A stretch of 64,000 nucleotides of DNA from JAAYAY01 sp964563135 (lineage in GTDB: Bacteria; Planctomycetota; Planctomycetia; Pirellulales; Thermoguttaceae), in assembly GCA_964563135.1 (NCBI GenBank), contig CAZLWV010000016.1, forward strand, positions 12,964 to 76,963, read 5' to 3'. Positions 50,641 through 59,197 of this stretch are shown here, piece by piece. Every line of letters begins with the position of its first letter. Positions within the stretch are counted from its first letter, which is position 1. A program made the translations under genes and the position numbers. The notes beneath the pieces are model-generated. The model was not told the DNA's origin, did not search any database, and was given only the letters and a program-made list of their open reading frames with translations.

Positions 50641-51723
50641 ATGTCCCTCCTCAGGAAACAAGCTCCCGCAACGATCGGCATCTTTCTGCCGAACTGGCTT
50701 GGCGACTGCGTGATGGCGACTCCGACGCTGCGGGCCATTCGCAAGCATTTCGGCTCTCAGGCCCGGATCGCGGGTGTCCTGCGCCCCTCCCTGGCGAATC
50801 TGTTTGCCGGAACCGGCCTGCTCGACGAGGAATGGTACTTCGATCCCCGGCGGAAGTCGGCCCAGTTCGGCCACCGGGCGATCGTGCGCAAGATCCAGTC
50901 GGCCCGGCTCGACCTGGCGATCCTGATGCCGAACTCGCCTCGCTGCGCGTGGCTCGCCTGGCTGGGGGGCGCAACCGAACGCATCGGCTACGCAAGAAAC
51001 CTGCGCGGCCCGCTCCTGACCGGCAAGCTCTACCGCCCCAAGTCCGGCGGACGCCCCCTCGACCAACCCATGGTCGACTACTATCTTCGCCTCGCCGACG
51101 CCGTTGGATGCCCCGCCGAGTCGCGACACCTGGAACTGGCGGTTACCGACGCCGATCGCGCAGCGGCCGATCGTGTGTGGGCAGATCTCGGACTGCGAGC
51201 TGACGGCCGGGTGATCGCCTTCAATTCGAGCGGCGCATATGGCGGGGCCAAACTCTGGCCCTCCAATCATTTCGCCAAACTGGCCCAACATGTCGTCGAC
51301 CGGCTGGACCACGATGTCGTCGTGCTCTGCGGCCCCCAGGAACGCGACATCTCGCGCCAGATCGCCCGCACAGCCGATCGCCGCCGGGTCTTCTCCCTTG
51401 CCGACCAGGAACTGGGCTTGCCCACCACCAAGGGCTGCCTGGCCCGTTGCCGGCTGGCCGTTTCGACCGACAGCGGTCCGCGGCACGTGGCCGCCGCCCT
51501 GGGCAAACCCGTGCTGACCTTGATGGGGCCGACGTCTCCTGTCTGGATAGAAAACCCCACAGTGCAGGGCGAATTCCTCCGGGCAGAGACCGATTGCCTG
51601 GGCTGCGCCAGACGCGTGTGCCCCTATGGCCATCATCGCTGCATGGAGGAGCTTCTGCCCGAAAAAGTCTTCGAGCATGTCTCCGCCGCGCTGGCCCGCC
51701 AGGTGCGGATCAAGGTGGCGTAG
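50641..51723 (+). CDS. GT9 glycosyltransferase (heptosyltransferase, WaaF-like)
   Basis: A 360-residue GT-B enzyme of the ADP-heptose:LPS heptosyltransferase family. The N-terminal IFLPNWLGDCVMATPTLRAIRKHF is the classical acceptor-side start. The donor side has LWPSNHFAKLA and the nucleotide-binding STDSGPRHVAAALGKPVLTLMGPT. It would transfer a heptose or related sugar during outer-membrane polysaccharide assembly in the cytoplasm. A Cys-rich end (CLGCARRVCPYGHHRCM) is typical of WaaF-type proteins. ATG at 50641 is the conserved start. Confidence 0.88.
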   Translation: MSLLRKQAPATIGIFLPNWLGDCVMATPTLRAIRKHFGSQARIAGVLRPSLANLFAGTGLLDEEWYFDPRRKSAQFGHRAIVRKIQSARLDLAILMPNSPRCAWLAWLGGATERIGYARNLRGPLLTGKLYRPKSGGRPLDQPMVDYYLRLADAVGCPAESRHLELAVTDADRAAADRVWADLGLRADGRVIAFNSSGAYGGAKLWPSNHFAKLAQHVVDRLDHDVVVLCGPQERDISRQIARTADRRRVFSLADQELGLPTTKGCLARCRLAVSTDSGPRHVAAALGKPVLTLMGPTSPVWIENPTVQGEFLRAETDCLGCARRVCPYGHHRCMEELLPEKVFEHVSAALARQVRIKVA

Positions 51724-51915
51724 AGCCATCTCGCCTCTCTCTGTCCGCGCAAACGGCGGACCAGGGAGGCTCCTCGCTCCGCGCAAGCACTCGCCGCTCG
51801 ACGATTTTCCGATCGCGAAAGACCCCAGTCTTCCCTTCTCCCGGCGTTCCTGCTCCAATCGGGAGAGGATTCTTCCACCATGTTTCCTTTCTCTCGAGGC
51901 AGGGGTCGATCGGTC

Positions 51916-53289
51916 ATGAAACCCACCAGCGCCCTGTGCTCCCTGGCGCTCATTGCCCCGCTGCTGGCCGCCTCGCTGCTTGGCGCCGAACAAAACCCCT
52001 GCGCCGCCGGGCCGGCCGCAGACCGCGTGCTCAGAACCCTCGAAACCTACCTGAAAGCCCATCCCAGGGGCGAAGCGGCCTTTTCCTGGGACCAGGAGGC
52101 GTACCGGACACTGGAAGCCGACCGCCTGGCCGACCTGCCGATCGGCGTGTTCGACTCGGGGATCGGCGGGCTCACCGTGCTCGAAGCCCTGCTCACCACC
52201 GATGCCTTCGACAACGACACGCTCAGGCCCGGAGCCGACGGGCGTCCCGACCTGGCAGCCGAACGATTTCTCTATCTGGGCGACCAGGCCAACATGCCCT
52301 ATGGCAACTATCCCGCCCAGGGACGCCAGGATTACCTCCGCGAACTGATTCTCAAAGATGCCGTATTCCTCCTCGGCAAACGCTACCATCTGCCAGGTGA
52401 GGGAGGACGCCTGCAATTGCGCCTGGACAAGCCGCCGGTCAAGGCAATCGTGATTGCCTGCAATACGGCCACGGCCTACGGACTGGAAGATGTTCGCCAG
52501 GCGCTCCGGCGATGGGGCTTGCCGATGGTGGTCGTGGGCGTGGTGGAGGCGGGGGCGAGGGGCCTGAAGGAAATCGGCGGCAAGGGGGCGGTGGGCGTGC
52601 TGGCCACGGTCGGCACCTGCGCCAGCGAGGTCTATCCTCGGACGATTGCCCGCACGCTCGGGCAGGCAGGCCGCCCACAGCCCCTGATCACCCAGTGGGG
52701 CAGTGCCCGCCTGGCCGGTGTGATCGAGGGAGATCCGGCCTTCGCCGTGCCGCTTGACGTGCAGGTGGCCGCGGACGTGCGGGCACTGGTGGAAGCACAT
52801 CGCGACAAGATGCAGGCGGTGCCGGGCTCGCCGCTGCCGCTGGAGACAATTGTCCTGGGCTGCACGCACTTCCCGCTGGCCCTGGCGGAGCTGAACACGG
52901 CCTTCGAAAGCCTGCGCGCCGAACCGGACCTGGCGCCGTGCATCGCCCCCCGTCGCCAGTTCATCGACCCGGCAGAGTGGACCTCGCGGGAACTGTTCAG
53001 GCAACTGGCCCTTGCACGCCTTCGCCGCCGTCCACAGGCAATCGTCGCCAGCAACACTGCACCGCCGGCATCGTTCTTCATTTCCGTGGCCAATAGTGCC
53101 TGCCCCGCCGCCAAACTGGCCGCCACAGGGGCGCTGGACGCAATCTACAAGTACCAGCGCGTCGCCGGTCACCTGGAGGTGGAAGACACGGTCGTCGTGC
53201 CGATGACCCGCTCGCTCCTGCCCGAAGTAAGCCGGAAGCTGGTCCGCGAAAAGCTCCCGGCGGTCTGGAATCTCGTGCCGGAACGCTGA
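51916..53289 (+). CDS. Glutamate/aspartate racemase homologue with apparent export signal
   Basis: A 457-residue MurI-superfamily protein. The family motifs are intact: GVFDSGIGGLTVLEALL, CNTATAYG with the first catalytic Cys, and LGCTHFPLALAEL with the second Cys. It is unusual in two ways. It begins with an apparent secretion signal (SALCSLALIAPLLAASLLGA), and it is much longer than MurI (about 265 residues), with extra sequence before the first motif and after the second Cys. An export signal suggests a role outside the cytoplasm rather than wall-precursor synthesis. An in-frame ATG at 51880 would add twelve residues with several Arg. Confidence 0.78.
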   Translation: MKPTSALCSLALIAPLLAASLLGAEQNPCAAGPAADRVLRTLETYLKAHPRGEAAFSWDQEAYRTLEADRLADLPIGVFDSGIGGLTVLEALLTTDAFDNDTLRPGADGRPDLAAERFLYLGDQANMPYGNYPAQGRQDYLRELILKDAVFLLGKRYHLPGEGGRLQLRLDKPPVKAIVIACNTATAYGLEDVRQALRRWGLPMVVVGVVEAGARGLKEIGGKGAVGVLATVGTCASEVYPRTIARTLGQAGRPQPLITQWGSARLAGVIEGDPAFAVPLDVQVAADVRALVEAHRDKMQAVPGSPLPLETIVLGCTHFPLALAELNTAFESLRAEPDLAPCIAPRRQFIDPAEWTSRELFRQLALARLRRRPQAIVASNTAPPASFFISVANSACPAAKLAATGALDAIYKYQRVAGHLEVEDTVVVPMTRSLLPEVSRKLVREKLPAVWNLVPER

Positions 53290-53443
53290 CGATCAACCGA
53301 AGAACAACTACCCCTCTTCGGCGCCGGTGCGCCGGTGGTGCGGTGGTGATTCCGGCTGCATTGATCTTGACCGCCGCCGGAGCGACCGCTATCGTCGAGC
53401 CCCACCTCTCAACTTGCGGGACGGACCAGGGCGGAGAATTCTT

Positions 53444-53689
53444 ATGCAGATTCGACGGAAGATCGCAGGCCTCGCGGGCGCACTCTGCCTGGTGGGTTGT
53501 CTCGGCTGCATCACCACCACCCCCACCCCGCCGCCTCCGGGATACTGCATTCCCTACTGCCCGCCCGGCCCCTCTCAACCCCCCCCGGGCACGGTTCCCA
53601 ATGCCGCCAGTGCCGTTGCGCCGGCAAACCCATGCAATCCGTGCAACCCTTGCCCGCAAGGCTGGCAGCCGGCCTCGACCCCTCGCTGA
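53444..53689 (+). CDS. Small Cys/Pro-rich lipoprotein
   Basis: An 81-residue protein with a basic N-terminus (MQIRRKIAGLAGALCLVGC) and a lipobox LVGC, so it is probably anchored by Cys19. The mature part is almost entirely Pro, Gly, Asn and Cys, with PTPPPPGYCIPYC and NPCNPCNPC. The short NPC repeats and even Cys spacing suggest a metal-binding or disulfide-crosslinked surface peptide. I see no maturation enzyme next to it and recognise no family. GGAGAATTCTT precedes the ATG. It ends 115 bases before the convergent MBL gene. Confidence 0.6.
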   Translation: MQIRRKIAGLAGALCLVGCLGCITTTPTPPPPGYCIPYCPPGPSQPPPGTVPNAASAVAPANPCNPCNPCPQGWQPASTPR

Positions 53690-53804
53690 CCCAACGCCTT
53701 CGCTTCTCCGCCGCCCCGAAACACTCGTCCTGAAGCTGCGCAGTTGGCCCCACGGCCTGCCGCTCCAGTGCTCTGGCACAGCTGAAAAGAACGCCCGACG
53801 CAGT

Positions 53805-54650
53805 CTATCTCCGCCGGAAGCTGAACTTGCTCCCCACGTGGCAAGGGGCGATGATGCCAGGAAAGGCGCTCCACATGGCCGCGACTCCCGCCATGCCGGT
53901 GCAGTGGCCGGGGGCAAGAAGCTTCAGATTCCACCGGCTCAGCTCGGCAATGGTCCGTTCGATCCGCTCCGGCGGCGAGTCGATAAGGTGCATGCCTCCG
54001 ATCACGGCGTGAATAGGACGCCCCTCGGTCAATCGGCTCACATAGTCAAGCGTGTTGATCACTCCCGCGTGGCAGCAGCCAAGAAGCACGACGGTCCCTT
54101 CGTCGCCGTCGAAGAACAGCGACTGATCGTCGGGGATCAGGTCCGGCTTGCAGCACTCCTGGTCCATGAAGAACCGCGCGCATGGCAGTTCGAAGTCGTT
54201 GAGCATCGGGACCCGACCGGTTGCCGTCAGACCGTCGGCAATCTGCGCGGGCCCCTCGGACATCTGCAGCCGCACCGCCGCTTTCTGCAGTGCCTCGCGA
54301 GCCGCAGCCGGCATGCCGATCTCCAGCGACGTGCCGTCCTGGTTCCGGGCGTACTTGCTGCCGAGCGCCTCCGGGTGGAGCATCACCCGCAGCGGGCGAT
54401 CCGGCTCCAGGGCCGCCGGCAGCCCGGCCGAGTGGTCGAAATGGCCATGGCTCAGAACGATCGTATCCAGGAGGTCTGCGTGCAGGTCGAGACGGGCGAG
54501 GTTGTTGCCGAGTGCACAGCCCTGTCCGGTATCGAAGAGGATGTGCCGGCCGTCCCAATCCAGCCAGTAGGCCAGGCCGTGTTCGCCCAAAAGCCCGATG
54601 CCCTGGGCCGTATTCTCAACAACCACGGTGATCTCGATTTCGCGATTCAT
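53805..54650 (-). CDS. MBL-fold metallohydrolase (MptE/PqsE-type subfamily)
   Basis: A 281-residue metallo-beta-lactamase-fold protein. The metal site motif HxHxDH is LSHGHFDHSAG. Upstream come the typical strands WLDWDGRHILFDTGQG, and further ligands are in LLGCCHAGVINT and IGGMHL. It resembles the group annotated as 7,8-dihydropterin-6-methyl-4-(beta-D-ribofuranosyl)aminobenzene-5'-phosphate synthase-like, but family names are broad and the substrate cannot be predicted. A dispersed hairpin element lies just upstream of its start, between it and the DNA glycosylase gene. Confidence 0.88.
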   Translation of the reverse strand: MNREIEITVVVENTAQGIGLLGEHGLAYWLDWDGRHILFDTGQGCALGNNLARLDLHADLLDTIVLSHGHFDHSAGLPAALEPDRPLRVMLHPEALGSKYARNQDGTSLEIGMPAAAREALQKAAVRLQMSEGPAQIADGLTATGRVPMLNDFELPCARFFMDQECCKPDLIPDDQSLFFDGDEGTVVLLGCCHAGVINTLDYVSRLTEGRPIHAVIGGMHLIDSPPERIERTIAELSRWNLKLLAPGHCTGMAGVAAMWSAFPGIIAPCHVGSKFSFRRR

Positions 54651-54663
54651 GGCGCTGGATTGA

Positions 54664-54747
54664 CTGAATCAGGTTGCGTGATTCCCAGAACAGGCCGCCT
54701 CCCGAAGGGTGGCGGTGTCTCCATCTTCTCGAATCGTACAAGGCTAT
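54664..54747 (-). repeat. Dispersed hairpin element, copy 2
   Basis: This segment aligns with 21536-21631: GGTTGCGTGATTCCCAGAA, then a hairpin CCGCC-T-CCC-GAA-GGG-T-GGCGG on the plus strand, then AATCGTACAAGGCTATT. In this copy the stem is perfect except for one T-T mismatch. It begins immediately downstream of the minus-strand glycosylase gene, the same relative position as copy 1. Confidence 0.65.
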
Positions 54748-55416
54748 TCAAAAGGCGGGTTCGCAGATTCCCCCTTCGGGCAACAAGTCCTTCAACGGGC
54801 AGCCGTCGCACTTGGGTGTCTTGCGGCAGTGGAGGTGTCCGACGCGGACAAGCAGGGCGTGGAACTCGTTGTAGAGGGAGACGTCTTGCTCGAGTTGGCT
54901 CTCGAAGGTGTCCTTGATCTCGTAATACTCGGCATCATATCCAATCCACCCGTGTCGTGCGAGAATCCGATGGGTGTAGGTGTCCACCACGAAGGTCGGC
55001 AGGCCGCCGGCATACAGCAGAATCGAATCCGCTGTCTCCGGTCCTATCCCGTTGAGCGAGAGAAGTTCTTCGCGAAGCGCGCCCAGGCTGGTCGAGAACA
55101 TCGTGTCCAGGTCGCCGTCGTAGCGATCAACGATGAAGCCGACCAGGTGCCGCAGACGCTTGGCCTTGAGCCGATAGTATCCGGCCGGCCGGATGAGCTC
55201 CGCCAGTTCTGCCGCCTCCACCTTGGCCAGCGTCTGGGGATCGAGCAGTCCAGCATCGGCCAGATTGCGGATGGCCTTCTCGACATTCTTCCAGGCCGTG
55301 TTCTGGACGAGGATGGCCCCCACCATGATCTCAAATCGGGATTCACCAGGCCACCAATTCTGGGGGCCATAGGCGGCCAGTAGGCGATTGTAGACGTCGC
55401 GAAGTGATGTGGCCAT
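54748..55416 (-). CDS. Endonuclease III-domain DNA glycosylase, MagIII-like
   Basis: A 222-residue HhH-GPD protein. The DNA-binding hairpin reads LNGIGPETADSILLY and the catalytic Asp is in FVVDTYTHR. At the position of the catalytic Lys of Nth (GxGxKTA), there is Glu (GPETA), as in MagIII-type 3-methyladenine glycosylases. The protein is therefore likely a monofunctional glycosylase that removes alkylated bases. A C-terminal cluster CRKTPKCDGC is present, but the spacing to the next Cys differs from the usual 4Fe-4S pattern, so the cluster is uncertain. The start at 55416 is preceded by conserved sequence only downstream. Confidence 0.83.
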   Translation of the reverse strand: MATSLRDVYNRLLAAYGPQNWWPGESRFEIMVGAILVQNTAWKNVEKAIRNLADAGLLDPQTLAKVEAAELAELIRPAGYYRLKAKRLRHLVGFIVDRYDGDLDTMFSTSLGALREELLSLNGIGPETADSILLYAGGLPTFVVDTYTHRILARHGWIGYDAEYYEIKDTFESQLEQDVSLYNEFHALLVRVGHLHCRKTPKCDGCPLKDLLPEGGICEPAF

Positions 55417-55766
55417 TCGGAGATCGCAGAGCAACCGGTTTCTTCCGGGGGGTACCAGCGGGGCAAATACCAGACCTCCCCGTATTCTACCGCACGTGGC
55501 CGGCCTGTCGCCGCCCCCTCGGCTCCCACAGTCCGTTGGGCCATCGGCTTCCACTCTCCCGATACGGTGAGCCGCTTGAGCGACCGACATCCCTCCAGCT
55601 CAGTCCATCGCAAATTGCCTGGCTTGCCTGGTTTCCCCGAGGGGGCTCAAGGTCACGGCAGGGGGCTGTCGAAAGTAAGGAAGTAAGGCGGCTGCCGGCG
55701 GCCCCGCAGCCCTGCGCCCCCAGACAACCCGCGTTGCGTGCCCACCCGGAAGGGAATAGCCCACCG
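55417..55766. other. Divergent intergenic region between the glycosylase and CPBP genes
   Basis: No protein gene is recognised. The middle is G+C-rich with several potential short stems (for example GGCTGC/GCAGCC near 55690-55715). The two start codons are divergent, so both promoters should lie here, but no clear hexamer pair stands out. Confidence 0.35.
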
Positions 55767-56546
55767 ATGAGCCAGATGGACGTTTCCTACCAGCCCGTTG
55801 CGCCGCTCGACGACAGCTATTGGGTCCAGTCCCAGCAGCCGTTGACTTCCCTCGCGTTCGTCACTCCGCTGCTGGTCGTCTATGAGCTGGGCGTGCTGAT
55901 TCTGGGGCCCCACGCGATCCGCAACGGCGCCGACGTCTGGCTTCGCCAGTTCTTCGAGGTGGCAGGCTTCGGGCAGTACTTTCTGTTGCCGGTTCTCTGT
56001 GTCTGCATCCTCCTGGGCTGGCACTACACGACGCGCCAACCGTGGGAGATATCCGGCCGCGTGCTGCAGAGCATGACGTGCGAGTGCATCATCCTGGCGC
56101 TGGTCCTGCGCGTGATTCTACACGTCCAGTCCTCGTTCTTCGACCCGGCCCTGTTCGCGCCCGACGCAGTAGCTCCTGCTGCAATCTCGCTGGATACGCA
56201 GAACACCTTCCCAAGACTGGTCGGTTTTCTCGGGGCGGGCGTGTATGAGGAGCTTCTGTTTCGCCTGATTCTGCTGTCGTCGATCGCGTGGTTTCTGCGG
56301 CAAGCGGATGCGACTCCCGCGGTCAGCCTGGCAATTGCTGCGATTACCACGAGCCTGTTCTTTGCCGGCGCTCACTACATCGGCCCCCATGCCGAACCGT
56401 TCCAATTCCAGAGCCAATGGTTCTGGTTCACCTTTCTCTTTCGTACGCTGGCGGGCGTCTTCTTCAGCGCTCTGTTCGTGCTCAGGGGGTTCGGAATCGC
56501 GGCCGGAGCCCATGCCGGCTACGACATTCTCGTGGGGTTGTTCTGA
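55767..56546 (+). CDS. CPBP-family intramembrane metalloprotease
   Basis: A 259-residue integral membrane protein with about six or seven helices. The three CPBP/Abi motifs are visible: EExxxR as YEELLFR (near residue 160), FxxxH as FAGAHYIG, and the C-terminal HxxxD-like HAGYDIL. These residues form the active site of Rce1/CAAX-type intramembrane proteases. In bacteria such proteins process small peptides, confer self-immunity, or act in signalling; the target is unknown here. Next downstream are the DUF2617 pair, but with a 440-base gap they are a separate unit. Confidence 0.88.
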   Translation: MSQMDVSYQPVAPLDDSYWVQSQQPLTSLAFVTPLLVVYELGVLILGPHAIRNGADVWLRQFFEVAGFGQYFLLPVLCVCILLGWHYTTRQPWEISGRVLQSMTCECIILALVLRVILHVQSSFFDPALFAPDAVAPAAISLDTQNTFPRLVGFLGAGVYEELLFRLILLSSIAWFLRQADATPAVSLAIAAITTSLFFAGAHYIGPHAEPFQFQSQWFWFTFLFRTLAGVFFSALFVLRGFGIAAGAHAGYDILVGLF

Positions 56547-56886
56547 GAGCCCGTTCGGCGGCAAGCGGGTCTTCACAGGCGGAGAACAACGGAACCGGCA
56601 ATCCTCCCGCAGTGGGATTCCCGCGTTCTTTCACGCCAAAAGGCGCCCATCGGCCAGGGGCTGGTCGAGCCCAAGTGTCCGCCCGATGCTAGCATCCGGC
56701 GGAGCAGGCTGGTGGCGGATTGTCAAGAGCGATCCCGGCAAGTGTCGCTGCCGATTCCTTCCGCCATGGATCGGTGTTTCGCAAAAACACCCGCCCGATG
56801 CGATCGCGCACCATCCAGCGGCAATGCGATCCGCGTGCCAAACAACGTGGCGTTTTTTTCTGCGCCGGGGCTTCGCAAACCGCCCT
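56547..56886. other. Intergenic region upstream of the DUF2617 operon
   Basis: No gene is recognised. The region ends in the promoter at 56887-56915. A poly-T run (GTTTTTTTC) lies at about 56853-56860, but without a strong stem before it. Confidence 0.4.
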
Positions 56887-56915
56887 TTGTATTTCCTTTG
56901 GGACGGGCTTATAAT
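56887..56915 (+). promoter_or_regulatory. Putative sigma70-type promoter of the DUF2617 operon
   Basis: A perfect TATAAT (56910-56915) is preceded at 17 bases by TTGTAT (56887-56892). Transcription would start about 70 bases upstream of the GTG start at 56990. Confidence 0.6.
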
Positions 56916-56989
56916 GCGCCGGTCCGGCAAAGATTGCCGCATGCACGATTCGATGGAATGTCACTCTTCGCAGGGAAGGAATCGCAACT

Positions 56990-57529
56990 GTGCTCACCGT
57001 TCGACCGAAGGTAGCTGAACTGGTTTTTCAGCTTTATGGGCGACCGTTGCATCCTGAGTTGTTCGAAGTCCATTCCTGTCGATCTGTCAAGCGAGGCGAC
57101 TACGAAGCCCGTATCGAAATCACCAGCGCCGGCCACGTCATCCAGTGGCGCTATGCTGGATTGACGCTCACCGAGGTGGCAACCAGCGCCCATCATCCGT
57201 TGCCGAAACGCCGGCGATTGCTGTCATACCGGCTCAAAGGACACCGCACCGACTACGTGGAATGCCGGGGAGGTGTCCGCTATCAGGTCGACTTCACCTT
57301 GGAGACTCTCGATCCGGAAATCTTCTGGACCTTTCAGCAGGAGCTTTCCCATGACGGCCAGCGCGAAGGCATGCTCTACCGGTTCGACTCCAGCGGGCGG
57401 CTGACCCTCGGCGCAATCAGCTACATCAACATCGAGACCCGCAACCGCAGCTTCCTCGTCCAGGCATTTCACACCTTTCCCGACGACTACGCGATCGTCA
57501 AGACGCAGTCGCTGATCGAACTGCCGTAG
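56990..57529 (+). CDS. DUF2617 family protein
   Basis: A 179-residue protein of the DUF2617 family, which is common in planctomycetes and related bacteria. It starts MLTVRPKVAELVFQLYGRPL and has a beta-rich middle with HRTDYVECRGGVRYQVDF and a C-terminal YINIETRNRSFLVQAFHTFP. No catalytic residues are known. GTG at 56990 is used as start; AAGGA lies about ten bases upstream, and the transcript likely starts at the TATAAT promoter nearby. A small membrane-protein gene follows 16 bases later in the same operon. Confidence 0.85.
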   Translation: MLTVRPKVAELVFQLYGRPLHPELFEVHSCRSVKRGDYEARIEITSAGHVIQWRYAGLTLTEVATSAHHPLPKRRRLLSYRLKGHRTDYVECRGGVRYQVDFTLETLDPEIFWTFQQELSHDGQREGMLYRFDSSGRLTLGAISYINIETRNRSFLVQAFHTFPDDYAIVKTQSLIELP

Positions 57530-57545
57530 CACCGAGAACCGTACC

Positions 57546-57914
57546 ATGCAGCTCGCTCAAGACACCACGATCTCCATGCCTTCGCTGCAGCCCACTCCCA
57601 CAATCGCCCTGATCGCAATGGGACTGATTGTCGTCCTGGCCGTCGGTTTCGTCATGTGGTGCCTGATCCGGGCCAACGTGGCCCGCGCCTTCGCCCGGAT
57701 CTTCGCCGTCCTGGCCATCGGGACCGGCATCGGCGCGCTCACCTGGGGCATCTGCGCCCAGGCCCTGGAAATGCCAATCCGCAGTCCTTTCGGCCTGGTG
57801 TGCCTGATCTCCGATCCCATCGAGGCGATCGGCTGGGGGGCCGGCCTCCTGGCCGGGGGAATCACCGCCATGGTGCTCTCGCTCGTGGGCAACAGGCCAC
57901 TGCCGCCGATCTGA
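57546..57914 (+). CDS. Small membrane protein downstream of DUF2617
   Basis: A 122-residue protein with three hydrophobic helices (TIALIAMGLIVVLAVGFVMW, IFAVLAIGTGIGALTWG, and GWGAGLLAGGITAMVLSLV) and short charged loops. No family is recognised. Its tight spacing to DUF2617 suggests that the two act together, perhaps as a membrane-associated pair. ATG at 57546 has no strong ribosome-binding site and may rely on coupled translation. It converges with the XylR-type regulator gene. Confidence 0.65.
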   Translation: MQLAQDTTISMPSLQPTPTIALIAMGLIVVLAVGFVMWCLIRANVARAFARIFAVLAIGTGIGALTWGICAQALEMPIRSPFGLVCLISDPIEAIGWGAGLLAGGITAMVLSLVGNRPLPPI

Positions 57915-57993
57915 ACCGCGGGAGATGCCCGCCCCCCCTTGTGCTCCAAATACACCGCCCAGGCACACCGGCCGCCCGTGATCGTCGGCCGGG

Positions 57994-59136
57994 CTATCCG
58001 CGGGCGCGGTTGCGGTACTCGATGGGCCAGCAGCCGACATGGCGGTGGAAGGCGCGGCTGAAGGAGGCCGCGGTACGGAATCCGCATGCCCCCGCGATCC
58101 GGGCCACCGTCTGGAGGCTCTCGGACAGCAGCGCACACGCCTTCTGCATTCGTGCAGAGGCCAGCTCCTCGTGGACCGACCTGCCCAGCGCCCTGGCGAA
58201 ACGGCGATCAAGGGTGCGCCGTGAAACACCCAGGGCTCGGGCCACGTGCTCCACTCCAATCGCGTCGCCGGCGTGCTGACGCACGTAGAGGGCCGCCGAC
58301 TCGACGAGCGGATCCTGAACCGCTACCAACTCGGTCGAGCCGCGCATCGCCACCCCCGTCGGCGGAATCTGCCGCTTGAGGGTCCGGATCGGTTCGGCCC
58401 GCATGGCACGGTCCAGGATGTCCGCCGCTTCGAACCCGATCCGCTCGGCGGGCACGTTCACACTCGACAGCGATGGCCAGGTCAGCTTGGAAATCAGGTC
58501 GTCGTTCCCAATGCCCAGCACCGCCACCGCCTCGGGAACCGGCAGGTTCGACCAGCGGGCGGCAGTGAGCACCCGCTCCGCCAGCTTGTCGTCGAAGGCC
58601 AGCACCCCGACCGGCTTGGGCAGGGCTTCGAGCCACGCAGTGAGAGGCTTCATCTGCGATTCCCCCTCGGCAACCCGCTGCGAAAACGGAGCCAGCTCGA
58701 ACCCGGACTGCCCCAGATGCCGGGCGAACCAGGCTTGGCGCTCTTCTGAGGCACGTTTCCCGCGTACCCCGCAGTAGCCAAAATGCTTCAGCCCCAGCCG
58801 CGTGAGCGATTCGGCCGCCAGCCGCCCCACCTCGAAGTTGTCGAGCGACACCGACATCGGAACATCGACCTCCGAAATGGCCGTGTCCACCAGCGGCACT
58901 CCCAAACGCTCGGCCGCCTCGCCCAGCGGCGGGTCGGCAATGTAGGCGATGATCCCGTCAGGCTGCAGTTGGATCACCTCCTTGGCGGCCTCCTGACCCC
59001 GGCGACGGACGAGCATCATCCGCCAACCCTTCTCCCGCGCATACCGGGCCACTCCGTACAGCCGGCGCCGCCCCGCACCGTCGCGGGTGTCGATGCACAC
59101 GGCCGCAAATTTCGGCGGAGGCGTCGAACCTGGCAT
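57994..59136 (-). CDS. XylR-type AraC-family transcription regulator
   Basis: A 380-residue regulator with an N-terminal LacI-like periplasmic-binding domain (for example KRASEERQAWFARHL, VLAFDDKLAERVL, VLGIGNDDLISKLTWP) and a C-terminal AraC-type double HTH (VARALGVSRRTLDRRFARAL and ARIAGACGFRTAASFSRAFHR). In E. coli XylR this design binds a sugar and activates transcription at direct repeats. Its gene is divergent from a sugar-processing operon, and three GTCAT direct repeats lie between them. It is therefore the likely local activator, responding to a monosaccharide or oligosaccharide. The effector is unknown. Confidence 0.92.
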   Translation of the reverse strand: MPGSTPPPKFAAVCIDTRDGAGRRRLYGVARYAREKGWRMMLVRRRGQEAAKEVIQLQPDGIIAYIADPPLGEAAERLGVPLVDTAISEVDVPMSVSLDNFEVGRLAAESLTRLGLKHFGYCGVRGKRASEERQAWFARHLGQSGFELAPFSQRVAEGESQMKPLTAWLEALPKPVGVLAFDDKLAERVLTAARWSNLPVPEAVAVLGIGNDDLISKLTWPSLSSVNVPAERIGFEAADILDRAMRAEPIRTLKRQIPPTGVAMRGSTELVAVQDPLVESAALYVRQHAGDAIGVEHVARALGVSRRTLDRRFARALGRSVHEELASARMQKACALLSESLQTVARIAGACGFRTAASFSRAFHRHVGCWPIEYRNRARG

Positions 59137-59171
59137 CCGAGACTCCCGGTCACAAATACTGTGTCGAAAAG

Positions 59172-59197
59172 TGTCATCCTGATGTCATTATAAGTCA
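59172..59197. promoter_or_regulatory. Three GTCAT direct repeats, candidate XylR-type operator
   Basis: GTCAT occurs at 59172-59176, 59183-59187 and 59193-59197, with start-to-start distances of 11 and 10 bases, about one helix turn. The site is in the 168-base intergenic region between the XylR-type regulator and the sugar operon. AraC-family dimers recognise such same-face direct repeats. A TATAAG hexamer (59188-59193) overlaps the array. Confidence 0.5.

Noticed and set aside
57375..57395. GGTTCGACTCC, another T-loop-like sequence
   Set aside because: It is inside the DUF2617 coding sequence and has no matching stems.
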